Assembly: GCF_003268475.1 (NCBI RefSeq)
Contig: NZ_MCIF01000002.1
Location: forward strand, 5,586,100 to 5,650,099
Source of the DNA: Thermogemmatispora tikiterensis
GTDB taxonomy: Bacteria; Chloroflexota; Ktedonobacteria; Ktedonobacterales; Ktedonobacteraceae
Direction: 5' to 3'
DNA: 64,000 nucleotides
Below the pieces are notes generated by a model. It searched no databases and was not told the origin of the DNA. It saw only the letters and a list, made by a program, of their open reading frames with translations. Positions 1 to 8,695 of this stretch are shown here, one piece after another; positions within the stretch are counted from its first letter, which is position 1, and each line of letters starts with the position of its first letter. The position numbers and the translations under genes were made by a program.

Positions 1-1
1 C

Positions 2-1753
2 CGTGAGGTCTGTCTCTTTGTGCTCGATGATGAGAGCGGCTACTATCGCCTCTGCCCAGCCCTTTCCTACGCCGAGCCGGGCGATGAGGCGCGCCTGCGC
101 CTGCTGCGCTGGCTGTTGCCAATGGAGCCGGAGGAGGCCCTCGGCGATGATGGCTGGCTGACCCTGACTCCGCCGCTGGTTGAGCGCTTGACTCAAGCTC
201 GCTTCCCGCTGCGTCTCAGCGAGCTGCAGCAGTCCTTTGGACGTAGTCCCATTGGTCTGGGGCGCTACCTTCAAGTCACTGTTGCTGATCAGGAGCTGGA
301 CCCCTTGCTGGCCCCTGTGCGGGCCCAGGGGCGCCTGATCGGGGTCCTGGTGCTGGGCGAGCGCGGCGATCATCAGCCCTATGCCGGCCCCGATTTCGAA
401 GCCATTGAGCTGATGCTGGCTCGCTTTACGCCTCTGTTGGAGACAGCCCGCCTCTCGGCGCGCGCCAGCCGCCATGCAGCTATGCTCAATGCGCTCTATA
501 GTGTCAATGCCTTGCCAGTGAGTGCCATCGAAACAATCGAGGATGTGGCAGTCAACTATGCAGAAGTGGCCGCGCGCGCTGGCTCGGCGGGGGCTGAGGT
601 CTGGCTCTACGATGAGCAGGGGGCCTGTCTGCGCCGCGTCGCCTACCTGCCCGGGGGGCCACCGCTCTCAGCCGCCCAGCAGCTTAGCTCGCTTCAAGAG
701 GATGACTGGCGCCCCTGGTTCTATGAGGGGAGCGATATGGGACCAGAGCCAGCCCGCGACCACGCGCTCTCTCCTCATATTCCTCCCTGCCTGCCTCAAA
801 CGCCCTCCTTCCCTTTCGCCTGGCTCCCTCTCAGACGCGCTCATCACCGTCTCGGTGTTCTGGTCCTGACCTATGCCCGCGCTCATGTCTTCTCTTGCGA
901 GGAGAAACATATGCTGGAGATGTTCTCTTCGCAATGCGCGACAATGCTGGAAAATGCCAAAATCACTTTGGAGCTGCGCGCTGCTTATGAGCAGCAGAAG
1001 GAACTCGATCGCCTCAAGGACCAGTTCATTATGACGGCCTCCCATGAGCTGCGCACTCCTCTGACGGCTGTGCTCGGTTATATCGAATTGCTGAAAGAGT
1101 ATCATATGCATCTTTCGCCAGAGGTGCGAGAGGACTTCATCGCCCGTGCTCATCGTGGCTGCGATGAACTGGTGCTGTTGGTCAGCAACATTATGGATGC
1201 GAGCCGCGTGCATATGGATGCGGAGCGCCTGAAGCTAGAGGCCGTCGAGCTGCGCAAGTCTGTCCAGCATGTCGTTGATATTCTGGATGCCCTCAGCACG
1301 CGTGAGCGGCATTCCTTGCGTGTCCATGTGCCAGTAGGGATCTATGTGCTGGCCGATGAGCTGCGCCTGCGCCAGGTCCTCCTCAATCTGCTCAGTAATG
1401 CCCTCAAGTATTCTCCACCCGGCACAGATGTCGATGTCTTTTGTCGGATCGAAGAGCGCTGGGTAACTATTTCGGTGCGCGACTATGGGCTGGGGGTACC
1501 GCGCGAGGCGCAGAAGCATCTTTTTGAGCGTTTTGTGCGCCTTGATCGCGATATGAATAGTCCAGTGCGCGGCGCCGGGCTGGGACTCTACATCAGCGAA
1601 CAGCTCGTGCAGGCGATGGGCGGGCGAATTTGGGTGGAGAGTAGCGGTGTGCCGGGCGAGGGGAGTACCTTTTCTTTCACTCTGCAGCATGTCACTGCGC
1701 CTCGGCCCAGGCGTGAGGCACCGCGCAGCGTACGTCGCGAGATGGCCTGTTGA
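2..1753 (+). CDS. GAF-domain sensor histidine kinase (5' end outside window)
   Basis: The reading frame is open to the left edge, so the gene starts upstream; the GTG at 20 lies inside a GAF-like fold and is not a convincing start. The visible part holds the end of one GAF-like domain, a second GAF domain (about bases 470-960), a short linker helix, a HisKA dimerisation helix with the H-box SHELRTPL (phospho-acceptor His at 1043-1045), and a HATPase_c domain with N-box NLLSNALKYS, G1 box DYGLGVP and G2 box GAGLGLYIS. No membrane segment is seen in this part, so it is probably a cytosolic sensor that autophosphorylates and passes phosphate to an unlinked response regulator. The family is clear; the signal is unknown. 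Confidence 0.93.
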   Translation, partial: REVCLFVLDDESGYYRLCPALSYAEPGDEARLRLLRWLLPMEPEEALGDDGWLTLTPPLVERLTQARFPLRLSELQQSFGRSPIGLGRYLQVTVADQELDPLLAPVRAQGRLIGVLVLGERGDHQPYAGPDFEAIELMLARFTPLLETARLSARASRHAAMLNALYSVNALPVSAIETIEDVAVNYAEVAARAGSAGAEVWLYDEQGACLRRVAYLPGGPPLSAAQQLSSLQEDDWRPWFYEGSDMGPEPARDHALSPHIPPCLPQTPSFPFAWLPLRRAHHRLGVLVLTYARAHVFSCEEKHMLEMFSSQCATMLENAKITLELRAAYEQQKELDRLKDQFIMTASHELRTPLTAVLGYIELLKEYHMHLSPEVREDFIARAHRGCDELVLLVSNIMDASRVHMDAERLKLEAVELRKSVQHVVDILDALSTRERHSLRVHVPVGIYVLADELRLRQVLLNLLSNALKYSPPGTDVDVFCRIEERWVTISVRDYGLGVPREAQKHLFERFVRLDRDMNSPVRGAGLGLYISEQLVQAMGGRIWVESSGVPGEGSTFSFTLQHVTAPRPRREAPRSVRREMAC

Positions 1754-2016
1754 ACTGCCACGCTGCACTGAGCGAAGGGAAAGCTGGCTCGGGTCAAGAG
1801 GCCGGCGCGGCCGGCGGCCAGGGAACAACAGAGCAGGCAGCAGCGGGGGCAGCGACCGGGTTGAGCGGGAGAGAGGGGCAGCGTGCTAACTACAAGCTGT
1901 ACCTGAATAGCTCCGCCGCAGCGTCTCTTATGAGGAAAGAGCTTGTGGGTATTCCCCACTCGCCTGTTGCCCTGACGTGGAGTCTTGCTTCTACTCGTAG
2001 AGGGAGCGCTATCCTC

Positions 2017-2292
2017 ATGAACGCACTACGGCGAGCAGCTGCTAGCACCATCACCGCGCGTCAGCGAGAGGTGCTGACCTATCTGGCTCAGCGAGATCAC
2101 TGGTCAGTAGGCGAGGTAGCTGCCCTACTGGGGGTCAGTTCGGCAGCGGCTACCAAAGTCCTGGCCCGTCTGGAGCGCAAGGGCCTGATCACGCGCACCT
2201 TGAATGCTCTCGACCGGCGCTGCGCAGACATCACGGTTACTCGCGCGGCGCTCGCGTTATTGCAGGCGGAGGCTACGGATGAGAATCCGTAG
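2017..2292 (+). CDS. short MarR-type winged-helix regulator
   Basis: The predicted 91-residue protein is almost only a winged helix: helix TARQREVLTYLAQRD, a recognition segment with VGEVAALLGVSSAAATKVLARLERKG, then the wing with LDRRCADI and LT-type beta strand. That order matches the MarR core, but the flanking dimerisation helices of full MarR proteins (about 140 residues) are missing. I chose the ATG at 2017 because AGGGAG lies about 10 bases upstream; the frame is open back to 1750 but that stretch is low complexity and has no ribosome site. The end overlaps the converging sigma-factor gene by 20 bases. It probably binds DNA; the target is unknown. Confidence 0.7.
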   Translation: MNALRRAAASTITARQREVLTYLAQRDHWSVGEVAALLGVSSAAATKVLARLERKGLITRTLNALDRRCADITVTRAALALLQAEATDENP

Positions 2293-3064
2293 CCTGGTCT
2301 GCTTGGGCTGACTCTGGACTTGACTGAGGAGCTGACGCTGGGTCGGACGCTGCCGCTGCTGCGTCCGCAGCGTTGGCGCGGCTGGCTCTGGTCGAGGTGC
2401 CGTTATCCTCAGCAGCGTTGGGTGTCCTGGCCGCTTTGAGATAGCCGCGCTCCTGGGCATAGCGCCAGAGCGATTTCTGCAGCTGGCGACGTGCCCGTGA
2501 GATGCGGCTCATGACCGTACCGATAGGGATCTGCAGCGCCTCGGCGATCTCCTTGTAAGAGAGTCCCTCGATGTCTGCCAGAATGACCGGCATTCGGAAA
2601 TTAGGCGGCAGCTCCATCAGCGCATTGTAGACGTCCTCATCAAGATAGCGCTGAAGTACCTCCTCCTCAGCCCCGGCAGTGACTTCGTTGCCAGCCAGAT
2701 CCTTGATACGATTGTACAGGTAAAACTCTTCTCCCTCGGGCAGCGAGGTGGTCGCCGGATGGGTTGACTGGCGGCGGTAGTGGTTGATGGCCGTGGTGTT
2801 CAAAATGCGAAACAGCCAGGCCCGCAGGTTGGTGCCGGGATGGTAGGTGTGAGCAAAGCGAAAAGCTTTAAGCATGGTCTCCTGTACCAGATCCTCGGCC
2901 TCCTGGGGATTGTTGGTCATCCGTAGCGCCGTGCGATAGAGGCTGTCAAGCTGGGCCAGGACCCCTGCCGTGAAGTCCTCTCGCGGGAGGGCTGGCCTCT
3001 TCCCAGCTGCATCGCTTCCGGTAGTCACTGGAGTATTGACAGAAGTGATAGGCTGTTCAGACAT
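2273..3064 (-). CDS. ECF-family RNA polymerase sigma factor
   Basis: The 263-residue protein has sigma region 2 (about residues 38-100, with NPQEAEDLVQETMLKAF and LRAWLFRILNT) and region 4 (about 143-200, with LPPNFRMPVILADIEGLSY and the HTH KEIAEALQIPIGTVMSRISRA). Regions 1 and 3 are absent, which defines the ECF (group 4) class that redirects RNA polymerase to stress promoters. The start is supported by GAGGGAG seven bases upstream. A tail of about 50 residues rich in Ala, Ser, Asp and Pro is unusual for the family. A zinc anti-sigma gene lies divergently 790 bp away and is the likely partner. Confidence 0.92.
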   Translation of the reverse strand: MSEQPITSVNTPVTTGSDAAGKRPALPREDFTAGVLAQLDSLYRTALRMTNNPQEAEDLVQETMLKAFRFAHTYHPGTNLRAWLFRILNTTAINHYRRQSTHPATTSLPEGEEFYLYNRIKDLAGNEVTAGAEEEVLQRYLDEDVYNALMELPPNFRMPVILADIEGLSYKEIAEALQIPIGTVMSRISRARRQLQKSLWRYAQERGYLKAARTPNAAEDNGTSTRASRANAADAAAAASDPASAPQSSPESAQADQATDSHP

Positions 3065-3855
3065 GCAAATCTCCCTCTATCCTCTCTCAACCGGACGACC
3101 ACTGTTGCGTTGTCTCGCGGCTGCGATGGAGTCTGCAATAGGGACAGGGGCAGGATCAGTCCGTACCAGCCGGGCCGATCGCTGCTGTGGCTGTCTCCTG
3201 GGAGTCTAGGAGGCTGCTCCGTGCAGCGGTAGGGCGTATCATCGGTGACTGTATTCATTGTGGTCTCAGCTCTGCAGAGGCTCTTTTCCGAGCAAAACCT
3301 GCCTTTCGCGTACATTCTCCTGCACGGAACCGCAGTGTGCGGTACCTCACCAGACAATAGGCTGTTTCTAGTATAGCTGATAGATCGCTGCTCAAACTAG
3401 TCCCTTCTGATCGAGCAAGATGGCGGGAGCGAGTCGGCTCATGGCTGACTGCGGGCTACCGATGTTTCTTTACTCGATACACAGCTCAGGTCCTCTTTTT
3501 CGTTCTCTGACCCGCTTTGCCTGGACCCGCTTTGCCTGGACCCGCTTTGCCTGGCTCTTCCTTGTTCGGCGGCTGGACGCTACAATAGCAGCCAGCTCGC
3601 TCTCTTCAACCCAGCATTTTTCTCGGCTTCCTGGGGACAACATACCAGAAAAGAAGAGACTGGTCAACCAGGTAGCTGCTGGTTGCAAGGTGGAACAGCC
3701 TGATATACTGAGCGAGCCTGTGCTCAAGTGGGACCTGCCAGGGGAAAAGCGAGGAAACACTTCCCCGGGGAATGAAAATCACCTCGCCCTCTGTTAAAAT
3801 GAACAGATAAGAAAACCAGCCTCGATACTTGAGGAGAGAGAGCGAGTGAACAACC
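3065..3855. other. long intergenic region between sigma and anti-sigma genes
   Basis: The 791 bases between the divergent sigma and anti-sigma genes hold no convincing gene. Open frames here have no family resemblance and poor ribosome sites. A TATACT-like box on the minus strand at 3370-3375 could serve the sigma gene, but no -35 sits at the right spacing. A triple 15-bp repeat lies at 3511-3555. A TAAAAT box at 3795-3800 precedes the anti-sigma gene. Confidence 0.5.
3511..3555 (+). repeat. three tandem copies of a 15-bp unit
   Basis: The unit CCCGCTTTGCCTGGA occurs at 3511-3525, 3526-3540 and 3541-3555; the last copy differs only in its final base. The unit length keeps an open frame that would read TRFAW repeatedly, but nothing supports translation. 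Confidence 0.9.
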
Positions 3856-4158
3856 ATGAATTGCGTTGAAGCGATAGCTCGTCTCCATCTGTATATCGAC
3901 CGGGAACTCAGCGCCGAGGAAGTTATCACGGTCCAGCAGCATCTGGCTCGCTGCTCGCAGTGTGAGAGCCGTTTTCGCTTTGATGAGCGTCTTAGAAGGC
4001 TGATTCATGAACGCTGTACGATTGAGCGCGCCCCTGCTCGTCTACGCGAGGCAGTGATGCGCATTGCTCAGACGCCCCCCGGTGAGCCACTGGAGCTTGA
4101 TCCCGAGCTTGAGATGGAGCTGAGAGCGGATATCGCTCTGGAAGAGTTTGTCGAGTGA
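3856..4158 (+). CDS. zinc-binding anti-sigma factor (RsrA-like)
   Basis: The 100-residue protein has the zinc anti-sigma signature: Cys3 near the N-terminus and H29-x3-C33-x2-C36 (QHLARCSQC), as in RsrA and related redox-sensing anti-sigma factors. In that family the zinc site holds the sigma factor until oxidation or another signal releases it. The C-terminal half is acidic, with no membrane helix, so it acts in the cytoplasm. The nearest sigma gene is the divergent ECF factor at 2273-3064. It is shorter and simpler than membrane anti-sigma factors. The partner assignment is inference from proximity. Confidence 0.82.
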   Translation: MNCVEAIARLHLYIDRELSAEEVITVQQHLARCSQCESRFRFDERLRRLIHERCTIERAPARLREAVMRIAQTPPGEPLELDPELEMELRADIALEEFVE

Positions 4159-4548
4159 GCTGGCTGGCTGGTTGGTTCGGTTCGCTGGCGCACAGGCGAG
4201 CCAGACCATGATCCTCACAGACAGTGGCAGTGCCCTGTTCCCTTGTCTTTCCTGCTGACCTTTTTGTCTGCCTGCCTGTCAGTGTTTCGATCTTATGTCT
4301 TCTCCGCGTGTGTGACCAGTGCTCGCAGTAAGGGGCCTGGCCCTGACGCAGGAAAGCAAGCCGGCGCGGAGACATCCCCAGTCTCTGTTTCTGTCCTGAG
4401 TGTCCAGAAGGAGGCAGTTGTCTCCTCACCGGCTTCGTTTCTTCCTCAAGCAAGGAATGTGGAGCGAGCCAGGCAGCTTCTGTGAGCCTTGGTGAGAGTG
4501 ACCTTGCTGTTTCCAGATGCGGTTGGCGTTCTCCCACTCAGGCGTGGC
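4159..4548. other. intergenic region between converging genes
   Basis: 390 bases separate the anti-sigma gene from the converging ccdA gene. I see no gene. A 7-bp stem with one wobble pair (4179-4185 with 4196-4202) follows the anti-sigma stop, but without a T tract, so it is only a weak terminator candidate. Confidence 0.4.
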
Positions 4549-5271
4549 TCAGAGGCTCAGGCCCCAATTGAAATAGTGGTTGAGCGCAGGCAGCAGGTTG
4601 AAAAAGATCGCCAGCCCGGCCAGGGCCATAACGATTCCTGTGGCCACCTCGATCTTCCCCAGGTGTGGCTTGAGGAGTTTGAGGGCTGCACTGACCTGGT
4701 TGAGGCCCAAGCCGAGCAGGAGGAAGGGTAGGCCCAGACCCAGCGAGTAGCTGAGCAACAACAGAACGCCTTCGCGCAGCGTGGCGGCGTTGGCGGCCAG
4801 GCCGAGAATGCTGCCGAGAATCAGCCCGACGCAGGGAGTCCAGCCGATGGCGAAAACCAGCCCGATCACGAACGAGGCCAGCGGGCCAGGGCGAGCCGGG
4901 CGGAACTCAAAGCGTTTCTGGCGCGAGAGCAGCGGAATCTGAAACAGACCCGTAAGATGAAGACCGATGATAACGAGTAGAACGCCGCCGATCTCACGCA
5001 GCAGGAGCTGATTGGCTCGCAGGAAGGAGCCGAGCGTGCTTGCTGTGGCTCCAAGAGCGACAAAGGCACAGGTGAAGCCCAGCACGAAGAGCGCAGCATG
5101 CAGGAAGGTCGTCAAACGTGCTGTTAGGCTACCACCTCCGCGGGTCGCTTGATAGACACTCTCGCCCACTAACTGCGCCAGGTAGATTGGAACCAGGGGC
5201 AGGACGCAAGGCGAGAGAAAGGATGCAAGCCCTGCCAGAAAAGCGATGCCCACGCTCACTTGCGATCCCAT
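4549..5271 (-). CDS. ccdA: cytochrome c biogenesis / thiol transport membrane protein CcdA
   Basis: The 240-residue protein has six hydrophobic segments and the two cysteines that carry electrons in the CcdA/DsbD family: Cys22 in SPCVLPLVP and Cys147 in GWTPCVGLILG. CcdA takes reducing equivalents from cytosolic thioredoxin across the membrane to outward-facing thioredoxin-like proteins that keep apocytochrome c or other exported thiols reduced. Length fits the short CcdA type without DsbD periplasmic domains. GAGGAGA lies about 11 bases before the ATG. No thioredoxin-like or heme-ligase gene is next to it, so the exact client is unknown. A promoter and a palindrome precede it. Confidence 0.92.
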   Translation of the reverse strand: MGSQVSVGIAFLAGLASFLSPCVLPLVPIYLAQLVGESVYQATRGGGSLTARLTTFLHAALFVLGFTCAFVALGATASTLGSFLRANQLLLREIGGVLLVIIGLHLTGLFQIPLLSRQKRFEFRPARPGPLASFVIGLVFAIGWTPCVGLILGSILGLAANAATLREGVLLLLSYSLGLGLPFLLLGLGLNQVSAALKLLKPHLGKIEVATGIVMALAGLAIFFNLLPALNHYFNWGLSL

Positions 5272-5327
5272 AGATGCGTCTTCTCCTCAAGCAACAAAGC
5301 GCTGGATTCGGACAGGGTCCGATGGGT

Positions 5328-5342
5328 GATCGTTTAACGATC
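5328..5342. promoter_or_regulatory. 15-bp palindrome at the predicted ccdA transcription start
   Basis: GATCGTT (5328-5334) and AACGATC (5336-5342) are perfect inverted arms around one base. The site sits directly at the start expected from the promoter at 5349-5377, where a bound repressor would block initiation. The regulator is not identified. Confidence 0.5.
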
Positions 5343-5348
5343 GCTCGT

Positions 5349-5377
5349 AGTATAGCGAAGATTGGCCAGCCCTGCAA
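5349..5377 (-). promoter_or_regulatory. sigma-70-type promoter of ccdA
   Basis: On the minus strand TTGCAG (5377-5372) and TATACT (5354-5349) are spaced by 17 bp. The predicted start near 5342 gives a leader of about 70 bases to ccdA. Confidence 0.7.
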
Positions 5378-5437
5378 GATGACCTCTGCCTGGTGGCGGG
5401 AAGGCAAGCCTGCTGGTGCAGCCAGCCCATCTAGCCG

Positions 5438-6703
5438 CTAGCCGCTGCGGGTGTAGCCATCGCCAGAGGGCATCGCCGGACCTGGCTCCTGATCTCCTTT
5501 GCCTGAGCGCCCGAGCAAACGCTGAAGGTGCTGCCAGAGACCGGCCTTTTCTGACGGATCGTCTGGGGGCACCAGCTCCGTCTCACTCGCTCCTCTGCCT
5601 GGTGCTGGTCCCTGCTGGGGGAGCTGTTCCAACAGGGAGGCGTAGCCAGGACTACTATGCCATTCTCCCAGCCCGGCTGGCTCTGCCGGACCTGGCCGAC
5701 CATGAGGAAGCTCGGGCGGAAACTGCGTGGCTGAGCGCTGGGCCCGCCACTCGGCGAACGAGGGTCGCTGCTCGGCCAGGCGCGGTCGACGCGGCGGCTG
5801 CACGGCGAAGGCCCGTGGATTGGTCGGAGGTAAAGGGGAGAGTGGTCCCCCGCTTGTGGGCGCCCGAGGCTCCTCGACTCTCAGATTCAGGGCGCGCAGC
5901 TCCTCGGCCATCTGCCGTGCCTGCTCGTAGCGCAGCGTCCGATCGCGGGCCAGCGCCTTCAGAATAATCTGCTCCAGGCCCGGGGCCAGCTGAGGATTCA
6001 GCCAGGACGGCGGGCGCAGCTGGCCGCTTGTGATGGCCTGCGTCACCTCTGGCAGGGTGCGCCCGTTGAACGGACGTTGCCCGGTCACCATCTCGTAGAG
6101 AACCACGCCGAGGGCATAAATATCGCTGCGGTTATCGAGCGGCTGACCCCAGATCTGCTCTGGGGAGGCGTAGTAGATACTGCCGACCAGCGTCCGGGCC
6201 ACCGTAATGCGTTGCAGCCCCGGCGCGCGCGCCAACCCGAAATCCATTACCTTGATCTTCCCCCAGCGGTCCAGCATCAAGTTTTCCGGCTTGATGTCGC
6301 GATGGATCACATTGCGCTCGCTGTAGGCGCAATCGAGCGCGTCGGCAATCTGGGCCGCATACTCGGCGGCCAGATGCTGGGGGATTTGGCCATCCAGGCG
6401 CAGCAGGCTACCCAGCGTCGGCCCCTGGACATACTCCATCACAAAGTAGAGCACGCCTTTTTGCTCACCGGCATCGTAGATCTGAACGATGTTGGGGTGG
6501 TTCAGCCCGGCGATAATGCGGGCCTCGCGGATAAAGCGCGCAACGTAAGATGTGTCTTTGGCCAGGGCATGAGGCAGAATCTTAATGGCGACATCGCGGC
6601 CAAGCGCGAATTGTTTGCCGCGGTACACCATCCCCATCGAACCACGCCCTATTTCTTCTTCCAACAGGTAGCCACCCAGACTCTGTCCTGCCAATTCATT
6701 CAT
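5438..6703 (-). CDS. soluble Ser/Thr protein kinase (PknB-like kinase domain)
   Basis: The kinase domain fills residues 10-270 of a 421-residue protein. Visible are the glycine loop GRGSMGMV (19-26), the lysine in VAIK (Lys41), the catalytic loop HRDIKPEN (134-141), DFG (154-156), SPEQ in the activation end and SDIYALGV. The rest is a Pro/Arg-rich tail without a membrane helix or extracellular sensor, unlike typical PknB, so it is cytosolic. I chose the ATG at 6703 because the domain begins immediately after it; the frame is open to 6979 but the extra residues look unstructured. Substrates are unknown; the PP2C gene at 24912 could reverse its action. Confidence 0.88.
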   Translation of the reverse strand: MNELAGQSLGGYLLEEEIGRGSMGMVYRGKQFALGRDVAIKILPHALAKDTSYVARFIREARIIAGLNHPNIVQIYDAGEQKGVLYFVMEYVQGPTLGSLLRLDGQIPQHLAAEYAAQIADALDCAYSERNVIHRDIKPENLMLDRWGKIKVMDFGLARAPGLQRITVARTLVGSIYYASPEQIWGQPLDNRSDIYALGVVLYEMVTGQRPFNGRTLPEVTQAITSGQLRPPSWLNPQLAPGLEQIILKALARDRTLRYEQARQMAEELRALNLRVEEPRAPTSGGPLSPLPPTNPRAFAVQPPRRPRLAEQRPSFAEWRAQRSATQFPPELPHGRPGPAEPAGLGEWHSSPGYASLLEQLPQQGPAPGRGASETELVPPDDPSEKAGLWQHLQRLLGRSGKGDQEPGPAMPSGDGYTRSG

Positions 6704-7399
6704 GTGCGTGAACGCACTGGCTCCCCGCTTGTGCGACGCTGTGCAAAGTAGGGAGCCCAGTGCCCCCTCCATTTCTGCGTTCCTGCAAAGGCCCCTCATC
6801 TTCTCGCTGATTGCCTGCCTGGTGACCCCAGCTTGCAAGGACTGATCCGGCTGGCCTGCTGCCAGGCCGCCAGGTGCTCTGTCAGGAGAGAAGGGGCCTG
6901 TCTCATCAGCCCAGCGAGAGAAAAGCGCTTGCCAGCTAGCTGACCTGACCAGCCGGGCGCTCTTCCCTGCTTTCTCCATAATAACATGGCAGCGGTGCCG
7001 ACGTAATTATTTACGTTCTTCGACGGGGGGGCATCTACAGAGAGGCGGGAATTTGCCCCAAAAGTCATGTCCTCACTGTTTGGTTGTGTAACATAAGAAT
7101 TGTTTCTATTCACCTATCTTTCTTCTTGTCTCAGGGGAGACCTGGCGACGAGGGAGCGAGGGCGCAGTGAGGAGGGCGCGGAGGCAGGACAGGCAGCCAT
7201 CGTGCTCATGCAGCAGGGGCGCTTGGCCCCCTCCTGTCCTGCCCTGGCCTGTTCTGCTCGCGGTTCGCTTCGCGGGGAGAAGGGGGCGAGGCTGGCCGCT
7301 GGCGGTCGGCGCGGAGCCGATCTGTCTGTCGGAGACTGGCCTCGCTGCGAGCCTTGTCCTGACCTGGGGCCTGTGGCGATCCAGCCAGCGCCGTCGCGC
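6704..7399. other. intergenic region upstream of the soluble kinase gene
   Basis: The stretch between the kinase start and the SigA-like stop has no supported gene. It is GC-rich apart from an AT-rich island near 6980-7110 that holds a short palindrome at 7001-7016. If the kinase starts farther upstream (open to 6979), part of it would be coding. Confidence 0.4.
7001..7016. promoter_or_regulatory. palindrome upstream of the kinase gene
   Basis: ACGTAA (7001-7006) and TTACGT (7011-7016) form perfect 6-bp arms around four bases in an AT-rich patch. The symmetry and position suggest an operator for the minus-strand kinase gene, but no good -35/-10 pair was found beside it. Confidence 0.35.
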
Positions 7400-8338
7400 T
7401 CAGTCAAGGTAGTCCTTCAAGTAACGGCTGGCCTGGGGATGGCGCAGCTTGCGGATCGCTCGCTCCTCGATCTGGCGCACGCGCTCGCGAGTGACTTTCA
7501 GCTTGCGACCCACCTCTTCAAGCGTGTGGTCGTGGTCGTCAATGAGGCCGAAGCGGAGCTCGATCACCTGGCGCTCGCGGGTCGTGAGCTGGTTCAGCAC
7601 CTTGCGAATCTCTTCACGCAGCAGCTGCTGGTTGGTGACCTCCATTGGCCCCCGCTCGCGAGCATCCTCGATGATATCGCCCAGCGTGTTCTCCTCCTCG
7701 TCGGAGAGAGGCGCATCCAGCGAGAAGACCTTTTCTGCCCAGATCAGAAGCTCGTTGACGCGCTCTGGACTCATGCCGAGCCGCTCCCCGATACTCTCGG
7801 GTGAAGGCTCCCTTCCCATCTCCTGGTAGAGCTGGCGCATGATGCGCTTGACGCGCATGACTTCCTCCATGATGTAGACTGGAAGGCGAACCACGCGCGT
7901 CCCCTCCAGAATTGCTCGCGTAATCGCCTGCTTAATCCACCAGGTGGCGTACGTTGAAAAACGGAAGCCCTTCTTGTAGTCGAACTTGGTGACAGCGCGA
8001 ATAAGGCCGATATTGCCCTCGCCGATCAGGTCCTCCAGGGAGAGCCCCTGGCCTACGTACTTCTTAGCGATGCTGACCACCAGACGGAGGTTGGCCATAA
8101 TGAGCTGGTTGCGCGCATCGCTATCTCCCTGTTCAGCCCGCTCGGCCAGTTCGGCCTCGCGCGCTGGGGTCAGCAGGGGGATGCGAGAGATCTCACGGAG
8201 GTAGAGGCGCAGGCTATCGCTCTGCGCTAGCGAGGTCAGGTCCGCATCCTCATCCTGCTCTGGCTCCGGCTCCGGTTCCGGCTCCGGCTCTGGTATGAGT
8301 TCGCGTTCTGGCTCGGTCGGCTTATCGGCGTCGAACAT
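7400..8338 (-). CDS. sigma-70 family sigma factor, SigA/RpoD type
   Basis: The 312-residue protein has region 1.2 (DSLRLYLREISRIPLLT), region 2 (residues about 75-145, with NLRLVVSIAKKYVGQGLS, DLIGEGNIGLIRA and FRFSTYATWWIKQAI), region 3, and region 4 (LTTRERQVIELRFGL and the HTH VTRERVRQIE). These match the primary or group 2 class that reads TTGACA/TATAAT promoters. Region 1.1 is missing; instead the start carries a run of five Glu-Pro dipeptides. I chose the ATG at 8338 since residues encoded upstream look unstructured. Whether it is the only housekeeping factor cannot be judged from this window. Confidence 0.9.
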   Translation of the reverse strand: MFDADKPTEPERELIPEPEPEPEPEPEQDEDADLTSLAQSDSLRLYLREISRIPLLTPAREAELAERAEQGDSDARNQLIMANLRLVVSIAKKYVGQGLSLEDLIGEGNIGLIRAVTKFDYKKGFRFSTYATWWIKQAITRAILEGTRVVRLPVYIMEEVMRVKRIMRQLYQEMGREPSPESIGERLGMSPERVNELLIWAEKVFSLDAPLSDEEENTLGDIIEDARERGPMEVTNQQLLREEIRKVLNQLTTRERQVIELRFGLIDDHDHTLEEVGRKLKVTRERVRQIEERAIRKLRHPQASRYLKDYLD

Positions 8339-8667
8339 CACTTTTCGTTCCAAGTACCTGCTCTTGTCTCCCCACCCGGGGCAGGGAGCGATATAATCCT
8401 CTCTTGTGGTCGGCCTGCTGGATCGCCGCAAGAGTGACAGACAGTCCCTTCCTCCAGGAAAGGAAGTAAACGTGCCGCAACTCTATCTACTCTGTTCTTA
8501 TTGTACGAACCCTCACCGCATCTGGTGAACCATCTGCCTGCTCCGCCTTCTTTCCCAGGCTACCACCTTGTCCACTCGCTCCTGGAGCCACGCGCTGGCT
8601 CTCTTGCCCCCTCAGCCCGGCCCCGGAGCAGGCTCCCTTTCTTGCCAGATCGGTTGAGCATGGCCTC

Positions 8668-8695
8668 ATTGTACCATACTGGCACACGATTGCAA
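8668..8695 (-). promoter_or_regulatory. candidate promoter of the SigA-like gene
   Basis: On the minus strand TTGCAA (8695-8690) and TACAAT (8673-8668) are separated by 16 bp, and TGG before the -10 gives an extended -10 element. The leader would be about 320 bases. Confidence 0.55.

Noticed and set aside
3420..3797. Open frame of 125 residues containing three TRFAW repeats
   Set aside because: It exists only because the 15-bp repeat keeps the frame open; no ribosome site or family resemblance.
5416..5967. 183-residue plus-strand frame
   Set aside because: Antisense to the Pro-rich tail of the Ser/Thr kinase; no domain.
7100..7804. 234-residue frame on the plus strand over the sigma-factor gene
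   Set aside because: Its second half is antisense to sigma regions 3 and 4; the first half is low complexity.
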